Shown here in pieces: positions 45,293 through 54,546 of a stretch of 64,000 bases of DNA. Source of the stretch: Kamptonema formosum PCC 6407 (GTDB lineage: Bacteria; Cyanobacteriota; Cyanobacteriia; Cyanobacteriales; Microcoleaceae). Below the pieces are notes generated by a model that saw only the letters and a list, made by a program, of their open reading frames with translations, had not been told where the DNA came from and made no database searches. A program made the position numbers and the translations under genes. The DNA lies in contig NZ_KB235904.1 of the NCBI RefSeq assembly GCF_000332155.1, forward strand, positions 1,324,590-1,388,589, read 5' to 3'. How positions within the stretch are numbered: the first letter of the stretch is position 1; the number at the start of each line of letters is the position of its first letter.

Positions 45293-46915
45293 CTAAAGCC
45301 CAAAACCTCTTTTACCATCAGGCTTTACCGTCATCCAATTCGTCTTAGCCATAGCTAATTGCTCATCAGAAACCGTTGCATCAATCAGATTAGCCCCGCA
45401 CAAATTAGCCCCGCGCAAATTGGCTTTACTTAAGTAAGCACCAGCGAGATTAGCACCTCTGAGATCCGCTGATTGTAAATTTGCCGTACTGCAATAAGCT
45501 TGAGTTAAATTCGCATCCCGCAAATTCGCTTCCACTAATCGGGCGTGACCTAAATTTGCCTCCGACAAATCAGCCCCTTGCAAATTTGCTCTAGTCAATC
45601 GAGCCTCGTAAAAATTTGCCCCGGCCAAATTTACACCCTTCAAGTTCAAACCGCCCAAATCGCAATCGGCAAAGTCTCTCTTGCCTTTAAAATAGGCAGA
45701 GCGCAGCGTATTCGCATCCCACTTTGGCGGAAGTTTCGAGCCTTTTCCGCCCGAATTGTGGGTCGTCATCCCCGTCATTCCAGTTCTGGAAGTAGCGGGA
45801 TTGCGCCCATTTTTAGACTGCATCCCCGTTCCCCCAGTTTGAGAGAAGGAGCTTTTATTACCCAAGCGAGTTTGTCTGGCCCGAATATCCTGAGCGATTT
45901 TTGCTGCCGGCGACAGCCATGCTGAACCGTCAGCGTTAAATACAGTCGGGTCTTCCGGTTGCTGATGGGGTCTTCTTTGGCTGACCATGCCATCGGAAAG
46001 GCTAGAGGTATCTTCTAGTTCGTGATTGAGGGCTCTGAGAACTTCGTTAGCCGACTGGTAGCGGTAGCCAACCATCGGTTGAAGCATTTTGTCGAGGATA
46101 CCTTCCAAGTGCTTGCTGACGTAAACATGGGACTGCCAGATAATTTCGCCGCTTACTGGGTCGAAATCTAAATCTTTAGGGGATTTGCCTGTCAGCAGGA
46201 ATAAGCACGTCATCCCCAAAGCATAGATATCGCTGGCGTAAACTGGTCGCATCGCCATCTGTTCGGGAGGGGCGAAGCTAAATGTACCGACGGAGAATTT
46301 TGTATTAGCCGTCTGATCCGTCATGTCCAGTAAAATTGTCTGACCCACTTGATCTTTTACGGCTCCGAAGTCAATCAGTACCAAGCGGTTATCTTGACTG
46401 CGGCGGAGGATATTCGCGGGTTTAATATCCCGGTGGATCACTCCTTGACTGTGAATGTAATTGATTACTGGTAGCAGTTCTTTAAGAAATTCTATAATCC
46501 CGGATTCATTGAAGGGGCCAGAGGTTTTGACCTCCTGTTTGAGGGTAGCGCCTTTGATGTATTCCTGAACCAAATAAAATTGCTGACCGGCTTCAAAGTA
46601 GTCTAGCAGTCGCGGTACTTGGGGGTGATCGCCCAATTTGCCAAGAGTTTTGGCTTCGCGCTTAAATAACTCCCGTGCCATTTCTAAAATTCGCGGCGAT
46701 GTGGCGTTGGGGCGCAGTTGCTTGACCACACAAGTCGGCTGACCAGGTAATGATATATCCTTGGCTAGGAATGTGGCTCCAAAACCCCCTTGTCCTAGAG
46801 GTTGGATTACTTGATAGCGAGCTCGCAGCAGCAATCGCGAACCGCACGCCTGACATTGGATGGCTTCAGGCGGGTTCTGAGGTTGGGGGCAGGCCGGATT
46901 TATGCAGTAGCTCAT
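45293..46915 (-). CDS. Serine/threonine protein kinase with zinc ribbon and pentapeptide repeats (540 aa)
   Basis: N-terminal zinc ribbon with Cys4, Cys9, Cys21 and Cys24 (CINPACPQPQNP...CQACG). Hanks-type kinase: glycine loop GQGGFG (41-46), Lys65, catalytic HRDIKPAN with Asp163, DFG 182-184, APPEQ-like activation segment. Then a polar linker (about 285-420) and pentapeptide repeats (about 425-530, ANLQGADLSEANLGHARL...), giving a beta-helix for protein contact. Same architecture as the SpkB-type kinases of cyanobacteria. ATG 46915 preferred over TTG 46924. Substrate unknown. Confidence 0.93.
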   Translation of the reverse strand: MSYCINPACPQPQNPPEAIQCQACGSRLLLRARYQVIQPLGQGGFGATFLAKDISLPGQPTCVVKQLRPNATSPRILEMARELFKREAKTLGKLGDHPQVPRLLDYFEAGQQFYLVQEYIKGATLKQEVKTSGPFNESGIIEFLKELLPVINYIHSQGVIHRDIKPANILRRSQDNRLVLIDFGAVKDQVGQTILLDMTDQTANTKFSVGTFSFAPPEQMAMRPVYASDIYALGMTCLFLLTGKSPKDLDFDPVSGEIIWQSHVYVSKHLEGILDKMLQPMVGYRYQSANEVLRALNHELEDTSSLSDGMVSQRRPHQQPEDPTVFNADGSAWLSPAAKIAQDIRARQTRLGNKSSFSQTGGTGMQSKNGRNPATSRTGMTGMTTHNSGGKGSKLPPKWDANTLRSAYFKGKRDFADCDLGGLNLKGVNLAGANFYEARLTRANLQGADLSEANLGHARLVEANLRDANLTQAYCSTANLQSADLRGANLAGAYLSKANLRGANLCGANLIDATVSDEQLAMAKTNWMTVKPDGKRGFGL

Positions 46916-47661
46916 GTTAATCAAGTGTGCCTAAGTTTTGCTAATCTAGCTAGGACAGCTCGACTACAGAGACCCCCTGTGGGTACAGCAGCTAGAAATA
47001 TGATTTTCTGCCAGTTGTCGGGGGGTGTAGGCGGGGCTGCTAATTTTCGATGCACCTACGTCTTTTAGCTTGATATCCTTACTATATTTTAATTATCTCG
47101 CTATTCTGGTCGATTTTTCGAGAAAATATTTAAAGACTCTTTAAAGACTTGCGGAATTTAGTATCTATTATAGAATTTATTTCTAAACTTAAGGGCTTTT
47201 TGCTGCTTTGGATACTTTTATAGGAGAAGGCATAAGCTACAAGACACAAGGGAAATGGAATCTTCAGCAATGCTTTGAGCAATTAAGAATGTCAAAACTT
47301 ATCTCGGTCATTTCTATCTGGTAGATCGTTACTCTGTTGAGAATGTTGCTTGCGGGCAAGGGGCAGTTAGCCTTTAGCTGTGAATTATCAAGATTTATTA
47401 TACCATAGTTTTTTTGTTGACACTTTCAAGTAAATATGCTGTCAAAATTAGGAAACGATCGCGATCGCCCAGTCCCCCAGGGGTTGAAACCCCTCCCTCA
47501 GAATTTAACTCCTCTCCAGAAGACTAATGAATTTAACAGTCCTCTTCCGAAGGAGTTAACCTTCATCTCAGGGGCTTAAGTCCCCAGCAAGTTTTGGCTT
47601 AAGTCGCCCTCTGGATGCTACGTTACGAAAAGGACATGGAAAGAAGACAAAGGACAAAAGA
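46916..47661. other. Long intergenic region upstream of pheT
   Basis: 746 bp with no gene seen. Features: AGGGGTT-GA-AACCCCT hairpin (47479-47494), palindrome GGGGCTTAAGTCCCC (47571-47585), repeated GGCTTAAGT words (47573 and 47595) and CAGGGGC/CCCCAG motifs that look like decayed dispersed repeats; one HIP1 site near 47460. The pheT ribosome-binding site (AAGGAC) is at its end. Confidence 0.5.
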
Positions 47662-50121
47662 ATGCGTATCTCTATCAACTGGTTGCGGGAACTGGTAGAC
47701 ATCGCCGTAACGCCAGAAGAACTAGCGGAAACCCTGACAATGGCTGGGTTTGAGGTAGAAGAAATTGAAGACCGCCGCACTTGGGCCGATGGCGTAGTAT
47801 TGGGCAAAATACTCACTTGCGAGCAACATCCTAATGCTGACAAGCTGAGAGTCTGTCAAGTAGACATCGGTAAGGGCGAACCTTTAAACATTGTTTGCGG
47901 AGCTCCTAATGCTAGAGCTAATATCTATGTAGCTGTCGCCACTGTCGGAACTTATCTACCGAATATCGACTTGAAAATTAAACCTGCTAAACTGCGGGGC
48001 GTTCCTTCTGAGGGGATGATTTGCTCTGTGGCGGAATTGGGACTAGCTAAAGAGTCACCGGGCATTCACATTTTCGAGTTAGAAAATCCTGAATTAGGCA
48101 GTGATATCCGGCCACTATTGGGCTTAGATGATGTAATTTTAGACTTGACAGCAACAGCAAATCGCGCTGATGCTTTAAGTATGGTAGGTGTAGCTAGAGA
48201 AGTAGCGGCGCTAACTGGAGCAAATCTGAGAATTCCTGAAGCAGCGGGGGTGTTAATTCAAGGGCAAGAAGGGGGCGAGACTGCAAGTTTAGCAATTGAT
48301 ATTTCTCAGTCTCAAGCTTGCCCAATTTACATCGGTACTGCGATTGAAAAAGTCAAAATTGGCCCTTCTCCGGCGTGGTTGCAGCAGCGATTGCAAGCGG
48401 CGGGAGTAAGACCAATTAGTAATGTAGTTGATGTTACTAATTACATTCTTTTAGAATGGGGTCAACCGCTACACGCTTTCGATAGAGATCGATTGGAAGC
48501 TGTTGCAGGTAGCAGCGATTTAACTATTGGCGTTCGTTTTGCCAATTCTGGGGAATCGCTGAAAACTCTTGACGGTCAAACACGGAATTTGCAAGCACAA
48601 ACGCTTTTAATTACTGTTAATGACAAACCCGTAGCTCTAGCTGGCGTGATGGGTGGGGAAGAGACGGAAGTTTACGAAGGTACGCAAAATTTGGTTTTGG
48701 AAGCTGCAATTTTTGAACCAGTAGCAATTAGGCGTTCTGCTCGTTCTCAAGGTTTGCGAAGTGAAGCTTCTACTCGCTACGAACGAGGTGTAAATCAGGC
48801 AGAATTAGCCTTAGCTTGTCGCCGTGCTTTAAAGTTGATTGTTGAACTGGCAGAAGGAGTTCCTGTTGTTCAGGAAACTGCGAGCATTGGTGTAGATAAG
48901 TCGAATTTAACCCGCAATGTAGAATTGCGTTTAGATCGAGTAGATCGGGTTTTAGGGCAGCTTAAGCGGGGCGAAGATACGCTTTATGAAAAGTATCTGC
49001 AACCTGATGAAATCAAGGGCATTCTGACAGCTTTAGGTTGCGGTGTTGCTCCAAGTATTGAGGAAAGAGTCTGGACGGTGACAGTCCCAGTTTATCGCTA
49101 TCGGGACTTAGAACGGGAGATTGATTTAATTGAGGAAATTGCGCGACTTTACGGTTACGATCGCTTCTGCGATACTTTACCAAGCAAGACTGCGGCGGGT
49201 TTTTTACCTCTGGAATATGCGGCAATTCGCAATATTCGGGCGGCTTTTCGAGCGGCGGGTTTGACGGAATTGATGCACTATTCGTTAGTGAAGACGGAAG
49301 GTGAAAATCAAGTAGTTTTAGCTAATCCGTTGTTGGTTGAGTATTCAGCTTTGCGGACGGAGATGCTATCAGGATTGATTGATGCTTTTGAGTACAATTT
49401 AGAACAAGGAAATGGGCCATTAAATGGGTTTGAAATTGGTCGTATTTTCTGGAAAGATGGCGAGGAAATGCAGGAAGGGGACAGGGTTGCTGGTATTATT
49501 GGCGGCGATCCCGTGCAAGGTAAATGGCAACAGAGTGGACGCGATCGCGCTTTGACTTGGTTTGAGGCGAAGGGGATTTTAGAGAGTGTGTTTGAGTCCT
49601 TGGGTTTGGCGGTAGAATATGAGAGCGATCGCAGTGATTCACGACTGCATCCAGGCCGGACAGCGGCGTTATCTTTAAATGGTAGCCGCTTAGGAATATT
49701 CGGACAATTGCACCCACAATTGCAACAGGAACGAGGTTTACCAGAGGCAGTTTATGCCTTCCAATTTGATTTGAAGGTGTTGTTAGCGGCGTTGAATGAA
49801 GCTGATAATTTAACTCGCAAATTCAGTGTTTATTCTAGCTATCCTGCGGCTGACCGAGATTTAGCTTTGTTTGCACCTATTGATGTTTCTGTTGTTGAGA
49901 TTGAAGGTGTGATGAAAAAGGCTGCTGGGAGCCTGCTAGAGTCGGTGCAGTTGTTTGATGAGTATCGCGGCGAGAATGTGCCAGATGGTCAAAGAAGTTT
50001 GGCTTTTCGGTTAATTTATCGGGTTAGCGATCGCACTCTTTCTGACGGTGATATTGAACCTGTGCAACAAAAAGTCCGCAATGCCCTGGTGAAGCAGTTT
50101 GCTGTTAGTTTAAGGAGTTAG
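47662..50121 (+). CDS. pheT: Phenylalanyl-tRNA synthetase beta subunit
   Basis: Complete 819-aa beta chain; with PheS (not in window) charges tRNA-Phe. Order: N-terminal [18 protein letters not shown]/tRNA-binding domain (39-150, [33 protein letters not shown]); B3/B4 editing domain (about 205-380, [42 protein letters not shown]); B5 (about 405-480); catalytic-like core (YGYDRF...LMHYSLV); C-terminal FDX-ACB domain (about 725-819, [11 protein letters not shown]...SLAFRLIYR). AAGGAC eight bases before the ATG. Ends in a 4-base overlap with the convergent Uma2 gene (TTAG). Confidence 0.98.
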   Translation: MRISINWLRELVDIAVTPEELAETLTMAGFEVEEIEDRRTWADGVVLGKILTCEQHPNADKLRVCQVDIGKGEPLNIVCGAPNARANIYVAVATVGTYLPNIDLKIKPAKLRGVPSEGMICSVAELGLAKESPGIHIFELENPELGSDIRPLLGLDDVILDLTATANRADALSMVGVAREVAALTGANLRIPEAAGVLIQGQEGGETASLAIDISQSQACPIYIGTAIEKVKIGPSPAWLQQRLQAAGVRPISNVVDVTNYILLEWGQPLHAFDRDRLEAVAGSSDLTIGVRFANSGESLKTLDGQTRNLQAQTLLITVNDKPVALAGVMGGEETEVYEGTQNLVLEAAIFEPVAIRRSARSQGLRSEASTRYERGVNQAELALACRRALKLIVELAEGVPVVQETASIGVDKSNLTRNVELRLDRVDRVLGQLKRGEDTLYEKYLQPDEIKGILTALGCGVAPSIEERVWTVTVPVYRYRDLEREIDLIEEIARLYGYDRFCDTLPSKTAAGFLPLEYAAIRNIRAAFRAAGLTELMHYSLVKTEGENQVVLANPLLVEYSALRTEMLSGLIDAFEYNLEQGNGPLNGFEIGRIFWKDGEEMQEGDRVAGIIGGDPVQGKWQQSGRDRALTWFEAKGILESVFESLGLAVEYESDRSDSRLHPGRTAALSLNGSRLGIFGQLHPQLQQERGLPEAVYAFQFDLKVLLAALNEADNLTRKFSVYSSYPAADRDLALFAPIDVSVVEIEGVMKKAAGSLLESVQLFDEYRGENVPDGQRSLAFRLIYRVSDRTLSDGDIEPVQQKVRNALVKQFAVSLRS

Positions 50122-50690
50122 GGCGTTGTCAATGGTCGTAACATTGCGCTAACCATAAAGGAAGTGTCAGGAAAGTGCAAAGGTGAAATGCTCATGCGAT
50201 CGGCAAGTATGAGCTCACTTTGGTAGCCTTCCTGACTCGGTTCTCGAAAGACGTGGAGTTGGCGATCGTTGACATCTAATACCCAATAATCGGTAATTCC
50301 TGATTGAGCATAAATTGTGGCTTTGATACCGCAATCTTTTCTGAGTGTAGTATCGGCAATTTCAATAATCAGGTAAATTTCTGAGGGGGTTGGGTGTCGG
50401 TCTTCGTAGTATAGTGGATCTCGCATAAGCAAGGCAATATCTGGCTCTGGTTCGGAGTTATCATTTAATTGAATAGAGTCTTGTACGCTAATCAAAACTA
50501 ATCTCCCTAAAAGGTCTTGCAATAGCTCTACAGTGCGCTTTACTGCTGCATTGTGTGCGGTTCCTTTGGCTGCCATTTTTACTATCTGTCCTGCTAATAA
50601 TTCTACTTTTTCATCTTCATTAAGAATACCATTTTCTATCATTTGGTGATAGTCTTGAACTGTGAAAAGACGAATTTCTAATAATGTCAT
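50118..50690 (-). CDS. Uma2 family protein, second subtype
   Basis: [32 protein letters not shown] is the typical Uma2 opening; [11 protein letters not shown] and [14 protein letters not shown] hold the PD...E part of the nuclease-like fold. ATG 50690 has AGGAGA about seven bases upstream. Only distantly like the tandem pair at 34-35.5 kb. Its stop overlaps the pheT stop on the other strand. Confidence 0.9.
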   Translation of the reverse strand: MTLLEIRLFTVQDYHQMIENGILNEDEKVELLAGQIVKMAAKGTAHNAAVKRTVELLQDLLGRLVLISVQDSIQLNDNSEPEPDIALLMRDPLYYEDRHPTPSEIYLIIEIADTTLRKDCGIKATIYAQSGITDYWVLDVNDRQLHVFREPSQEGYQSELILADRMSISPLHFPDTSFMVSAMLRPLTTP

Positions 50691-50776
50691 AGCTGTCTCC
50701 TGTACTTGCCGAACGAGCAATATTTTGTAATTACTAATTCTAGCATAATAGATTAAAGGCAACACTATCAAACTTT

Positions 50777-51214
50777 ATGGAAGAATTAATGGAGTTAAAG
50801 GAGCTGCTGCACCGAGGCAAAGTTGCAGAGGCTTTGCTACTGGTGCAAGAATTGGAGGACATGAGTAAGTCGGATAAGCTTAACAAAATTTTTAGTTATG
50901 GTATAATCTTGCTGTTGCATCTGATTAAAAAAGTTGCTGAAGACCGAACTACTAAGTCTTGGGAAACTTTGATTTTCAATACCGTCAAGCAAATTCAGCG
51001 CACTAACAAGCGACATAAAGCTAAAGGAACCTATCTCACCGAAGAGGAATTAATAGAGACTTTACAGGATGCTTATGAATCTGCGTTGAAGTCTGCGGCT
51101 TTAGAAGCTTTTGAAGGAATTTATGATGTCGAAGTAATTGCCAAGATGGTAAGCGAAGGTGATATTATTGCAATAGCAATGGATTTAATTGTAGAGCGAT
51201 CGCCTGAAAGTTAA
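50777..51214 (+). CDS. DUF29 family protein (145 aa)
   Basis: Helical protein with the DUF29 pattern of an LVQELEDMSKSDK segment followed by IILLLHLIKKVAED and SWETLIFNTVKQIQR. No enzyme motif and no established role. It opens a tight plus-strand run (gap of 22 bp to the YciI gene, then 10 bp to the 1009-aa gene), which suggests an operon. Confidence 0.8.
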   Translation: MEELMELKELLHRGKVAEALLLVQELEDMSKSDKLNKIFSYGIILLLHLIKKVAEDRTTKSWETLIFNTVKQIQRTNKRHKAKGTYLTEEELIETLQDAYESALKSAALEAFEGIYDVEVIAKMVSEGDIIAIAMDLIVERSPES

Positions 51215-51236
51215 TTTATTAGAAAGATTGACAGAT

Positions 51237-51506
51237 ATGACTAAATATGTGCTGTGGGGAAGTTACTGCGAAGACGTTCTTGAAAAACGCGCTCCTTTTC
51301 GCGACGCTCATCTGGCTGGATTGGCGAAGCAAAAAGAGTCGGGTGTGTTGATTACAATTGGGCCGACTAAGGATTTAACTAAGGTTTTTGGCATTTATGA
51401 AGCTGAAGATGAGGCAACTGTGAGACAATTGGTGGAGGCCGATCCTTATTGGGAAAATGGGGTTTGGACTGAGTATGATGTGAAAGAGTGGATTCAGGCT
51501 TTTTAA
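51237..51506 (+). CDS. YciI-like (YCII-related) protein (89 aa)
   Basis: Small ferredoxin-like fold: KYVLWGSYCEDVLEKRAPFRDAHLAGLAKQKESG, then GVLITIGPTKDL and the closing VEADPYWENGVWTEYDVKEW. The family conserves a His (His25 here, DAHL) and an Asp in the DP motif. Unknown small-molecule or lyase function. ATG 51237 is preferred to TTG 51228. Confidence 0.88.
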   Translation: MTKYVLWGSYCEDVLEKRAPFRDAHLAGLAKQKESGVLITIGPTKDLTKVFGIYEAEDEATVRQLVEADPYWENGVWTEYDVKEWIQAF

Positions 51507-51516
51507 AGGAGTTAAT

Positions 51517-54500
51517 ATGGTGAATAGCTTAAGATTAGGTGACGATGATTTAGTTCCTGTTGATTATACGGATTTACTGGATAAAATCTTGGGAGTTTTA
51601 CAGAGTCAAAATCCTTTTAGTCGGTCAAGTGATAACTATCGCCTGGTAATTGATATTGATGCAATTGCCAATGAAGTCTCCCAGTTACAAATCATTCCTC
51701 CCTTGGGTTCTTTTGAACGTCAAGCGCATTCCGCTACTGTGAATTTTCCTGCGGAAGTTGAGGTTCGCTTTCGCAGTCAAATTAGACAGATTAGAGAGTA
51801 TTTGCGGCAACATTTAGAAACTATATTGGGAGGAGATGATGCTGTTGAAAGATTTGTGGCAAGTTTAATTGTGCCTTTGGATTCAACGTATTTTCGAGGT
51901 GGCGGTACTGAGTTAGGTTTTAAATACAATTTTCCCAGACATTCTACCTTAGAAAAAAAGAAATTAACTTTGCAACGTCTGGATTCTAGCACGCGGGCAA
52001 TTTTAAAGCTGCACAAATTGACAATTTCTGTGCGAAACTCAGACATTTTTCAGCAGCAGCTAAGGGAGGGTTTAAAAAAATATATCAATGAAAATACTGA
52101 CAATAAAGAGGATCGGGAAAATCTCACCGATCGCCTTGATGAGATCGTTCAAGATGAAAGCTCTAATTTTCATAAATTGATTCGACTTGTAGATAAGGAA
52201 ACCCTGGGTAAGCTGAATAAAGAAGCTAAGATTACCTATTTAGAGTATCTTTTAGAGAATATTCGTAGTAATAGCACAGATCGGGTAGGGATAATCTATT
52301 TACAAGACTTAATTCGGCGACTCCGGTTGATAGAAGAATATATTAGCGATATTGACAAAAGTGATGGGGACTATGAGGTAAATTATGCCGGAGTAAGAGT
52401 TAACTACAGGGATATTTTTTCCAGAGCAGAAGTGTTAGATATACTTCCGATAGTTCCAATTGTAGCAGGTTATTTGGGAGAAAGTACAGATACTCACCGA
52501 AGCGAACGTAAATTTATCTTTGGTTTGAAAATCAAGTTTGATAACCCGGTTCAAGCACGGGGTGGGGATGATGTATTTGAATATAATTTGAATTTGCTTA
52601 ATCCTGATAGTGATGAACAAAAAACAGAACTAGCAGAGGATTTTAATCGGGAAAAATTCGTCCGCAAGGTATTAAAAATAGCCTTGCTTTACTATTTTGT
52701 CTTTGCTTCTCGTAGTAATCCTTTAGCGAATGATTACAACCCTGAATCTGAAGGGAATTACCAACCGCGAGAAAGCTTTGAGTCTGTGGTAATGCCTGTT
52801 TTAAGTGGTTCGGATGAAGAAAGGAAACAGCAAATACTTCGTGGTATCATCCGAGGCTTAAATCAATATAACATTAAGGTTAAAATAGACCGTCTCAAAC
52901 AACTTTTAAAAGGCTTTTTAGACAGGGAAACAATTTTGCCGCCTCGAACAGAATCACGACACATCAACATCAAAAGAGGTATCCTAGAACAGATAGATGA
53001 TACTTTAACAACTGGGAAATTTTTCAATGACATTTTGGAGCGAAATCCGAAACAAGCACTCCAGTATATTACAGTTGAAAATGCTAGGGTGAATCCCAGA
53101 GCTATTTGTCAGCTACCAGTCAATATTACCATAGAAGATATCCGTTATTTCCCTACTGATGAACGGCAAAGTTTCAGTATGGAATATAATATCAAAGGTA
53201 TTAATGCTTTGCCTGTACTTTTAACTCCTAGAGGTGCAATTTCTAAAGATACCTACGCCAAGCATTTCAACACAAAATTAGTTGTGTTTCGTTATGAAAA
53301 TCAACGATTAAAAAGCGATGGAGGTTTACCACCAGCAGAGGCTTTTGTTTACAAGTTTACTATGCTCCTGCTATCTTATATGTGTCTGAAGATATTAGCA
53401 GAAAATTGGGGCAAAAATTTATTTATTCCGATGGTGAGACTTCACGAAGGCGACCACAATAACCCTTCACCGTCAGAAAAGTTTATGGCCCATCTTTCTA
53501 AAACATTGTCTCATTTGTTAAGCGAAAAATATCGCTGTAATTCCCAAGGATTTCGGATTAAGCATCCACCGAAAAAGTTTACTATCGGAAATGGTCTAAG
53601 TTCCCTCTATTCAATATTACCCAAAAAGTTTCGCTTCGACAATGTGCAGCTATCTCCAGAGTTGGATAATTTAGCAATTATTGTGGTTTCCAGTCGGGAA
53701 AGTGATGCGAGAAAAGGTAACGCTAATCGTTTTCAGAGAAAAGCAAGTTTAATCGGAGAAATTGTCGGCATTAATCGCCAAGAAGATGGTTCAATTCAGG
53801 TGGAAATGCTAAAAACTTTTTCGGAAAATTACAGCGTTACTCATCTCTATACTCAGCCATCAATTCTGGAAGATGCAATGAGTCAACTTTATGAGCAAGG
53901 ATATAGGAACTTTGCTTATATTTCACAAGCACCTTATACGAGCACGCTACATATTACCAAAACTGATGAAGATGAGGATTTGTTTTTTATGTCCAAAAGT
54001 CTCATCCGAACTTTGAAAGGAGAGAGGCGAGACATCAAGATTTATCCCATTTTCTTTGATAAATATTTCGTCCGTAGCTTTGAACAACATAGAGGAGAAT
54101 CCTTCTATATTCAAGATATAATGGAACTTAGTAATTTAGCTGACGATCCCAATCAGGAATCCGTGATGTTTTTTAACCTATTTAATGGGATTAAAGTCGA
54201 TCAACAGGGAGACAAAAACTTTTATAATGGTGTGATTTCCTACTCGACACTTCTGCATATCTATCAAGGCATTTTGGATGACAAAGATATTCATCAAGAT
54301 TTGATTTATGATGGTCTAACTAAAGATACTTTGCTACACTATCTGACAATATTTCACTTTTCTAGGTATGAAGCTCGTCAGAATATTAGTTTAAAACTCG
54401 ACCCCTACGAGCGGATTATTGGCGATGATTCGGTTGGTGCTTTATCTATATTTAGTCATACTGGTGGAAGTGCAAATTTTAACTCGTTGGCTTTTTTGAA

Positions 54501-54546
54501 TAAGGTAAGAGAATTAGATAATGAGGTAGATAATAATGATTGGTGA
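51517..54546 (+). CDS. Large protein of unknown function (1009 aa), first gene of a two-gene helicase module; possible RNase H/PIWI-like C-terminus
   Basis: No family was recognised. No signal peptide or membrane segment. The N-terminal 400 residues mix strands and charged helices (VDIDAIANEVSQLQIIPP; YISDIDKSDGDYEVNYAGV). Residues 719-975 alternate strands and helices in RNase H-like order: AIIVVSSRESDA; KASLIGEIVGI; SIQVEMLKTFS; helix SILEDAMSQLYEQGY; strand NFAYISQAPYTSTLHI; strand DIKIYPIFFDKYFVRS; then MFFNLFNGIKVD...GVISYS and LTKDTLLHYLTIFHFSRYEA before SLKLDPYERII. That resembles the PIWI end of Argonaute-like proteins, by eye only. A good ribosome-binding site (AAAGGAG) and an 11-base overlap with the helicase gene show a co-translated pair. 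It could be a defence or DNA-processing factor. Confidence 0.85.
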   Translation: MVNSLRLGDDDLVPVDYTDLLDKILGVLQSQNPFSRSSDNYRLVIDIDAIANEVSQLQIIPPLGSFERQAHSATVNFPAEVEVRFRSQIRQIREYLRQHLETILGGDDAVERFVASLIVPLDSTYFRGGGTELGFKYNFPRHSTLEKKKLTLQRLDSSTRAILKLHKLTISVRNSDIFQQQLREGLKKYINENTDNKEDRENLTDRLDEIVQDESSNFHKLIRLVDKETLGKLNKEAKITYLEYLLENIRSNSTDRVGIIYLQDLIRRLRLIEEYISDIDKSDGDYEVNYAGVRVNYRDIFSRAEVLDILPIVPIVAGYLGESTDTHRSERKFIFGLKIKFDNPVQARGGDDVFEYNLNLLNPDSDEQKTELAEDFNREKFVRKVLKIALLYYFVFASRSNPLANDYNPESEGNYQPRESFESVVMPVLSGSDEERKQQILRGIIRGLNQYNIKVKIDRLKQLLKGFLDRETILPPRTESRHINIKRGILEQIDDTLTTGKFFNDILERNPKQALQYITVENARVNPRAICQLPVNITIEDIRYFPTDERQSFSMEYNIKGINALPVLLTPRGAISKDTYAKHFNTKLVVFRYENQRLKSDGGLPPAEAFVYKFTMLLLSYMCLKILAENWGKNLFIPMVRLHEGDHNNPSPSEKFMAHLSKTLSHLLSEKYRCNSQGFRIKHPPKKFTIGNGLSSLYSILPKKFRFDNVQLSPELDNLAIIVVSSRESDARKGNANRFQRKASLIGEIVGINRQEDGSIQVEMLKTFSENYSVTHLYTQPSILEDAMSQLYEQGYRNFAYISQAPYTSTLHITKTDEDEDLFFMSKSLIRTLKGERRDIKIYPIFFDKYFVRSFEQHRGESFYIQDIMELSNLADDPNQESVMFFNLFNGIKVDQQGDKNFYNGVISYSTLLHIYQGILDDKDIHQDLIYDGLTKDTLLHYLTIFHFSRYEARQNISLKLDPYERIIGDDSVGALSIFSHTGGSANFNSLAFLNKVRELDNEVDNNDW

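Noticed and set aside
46916-47661. tRNA or T-box leader before pheT
   Set aside because: No cloverleaf with a TTCGAAT-type arm and no T-box motif was found. The hairpins present look like dispersed repeats.
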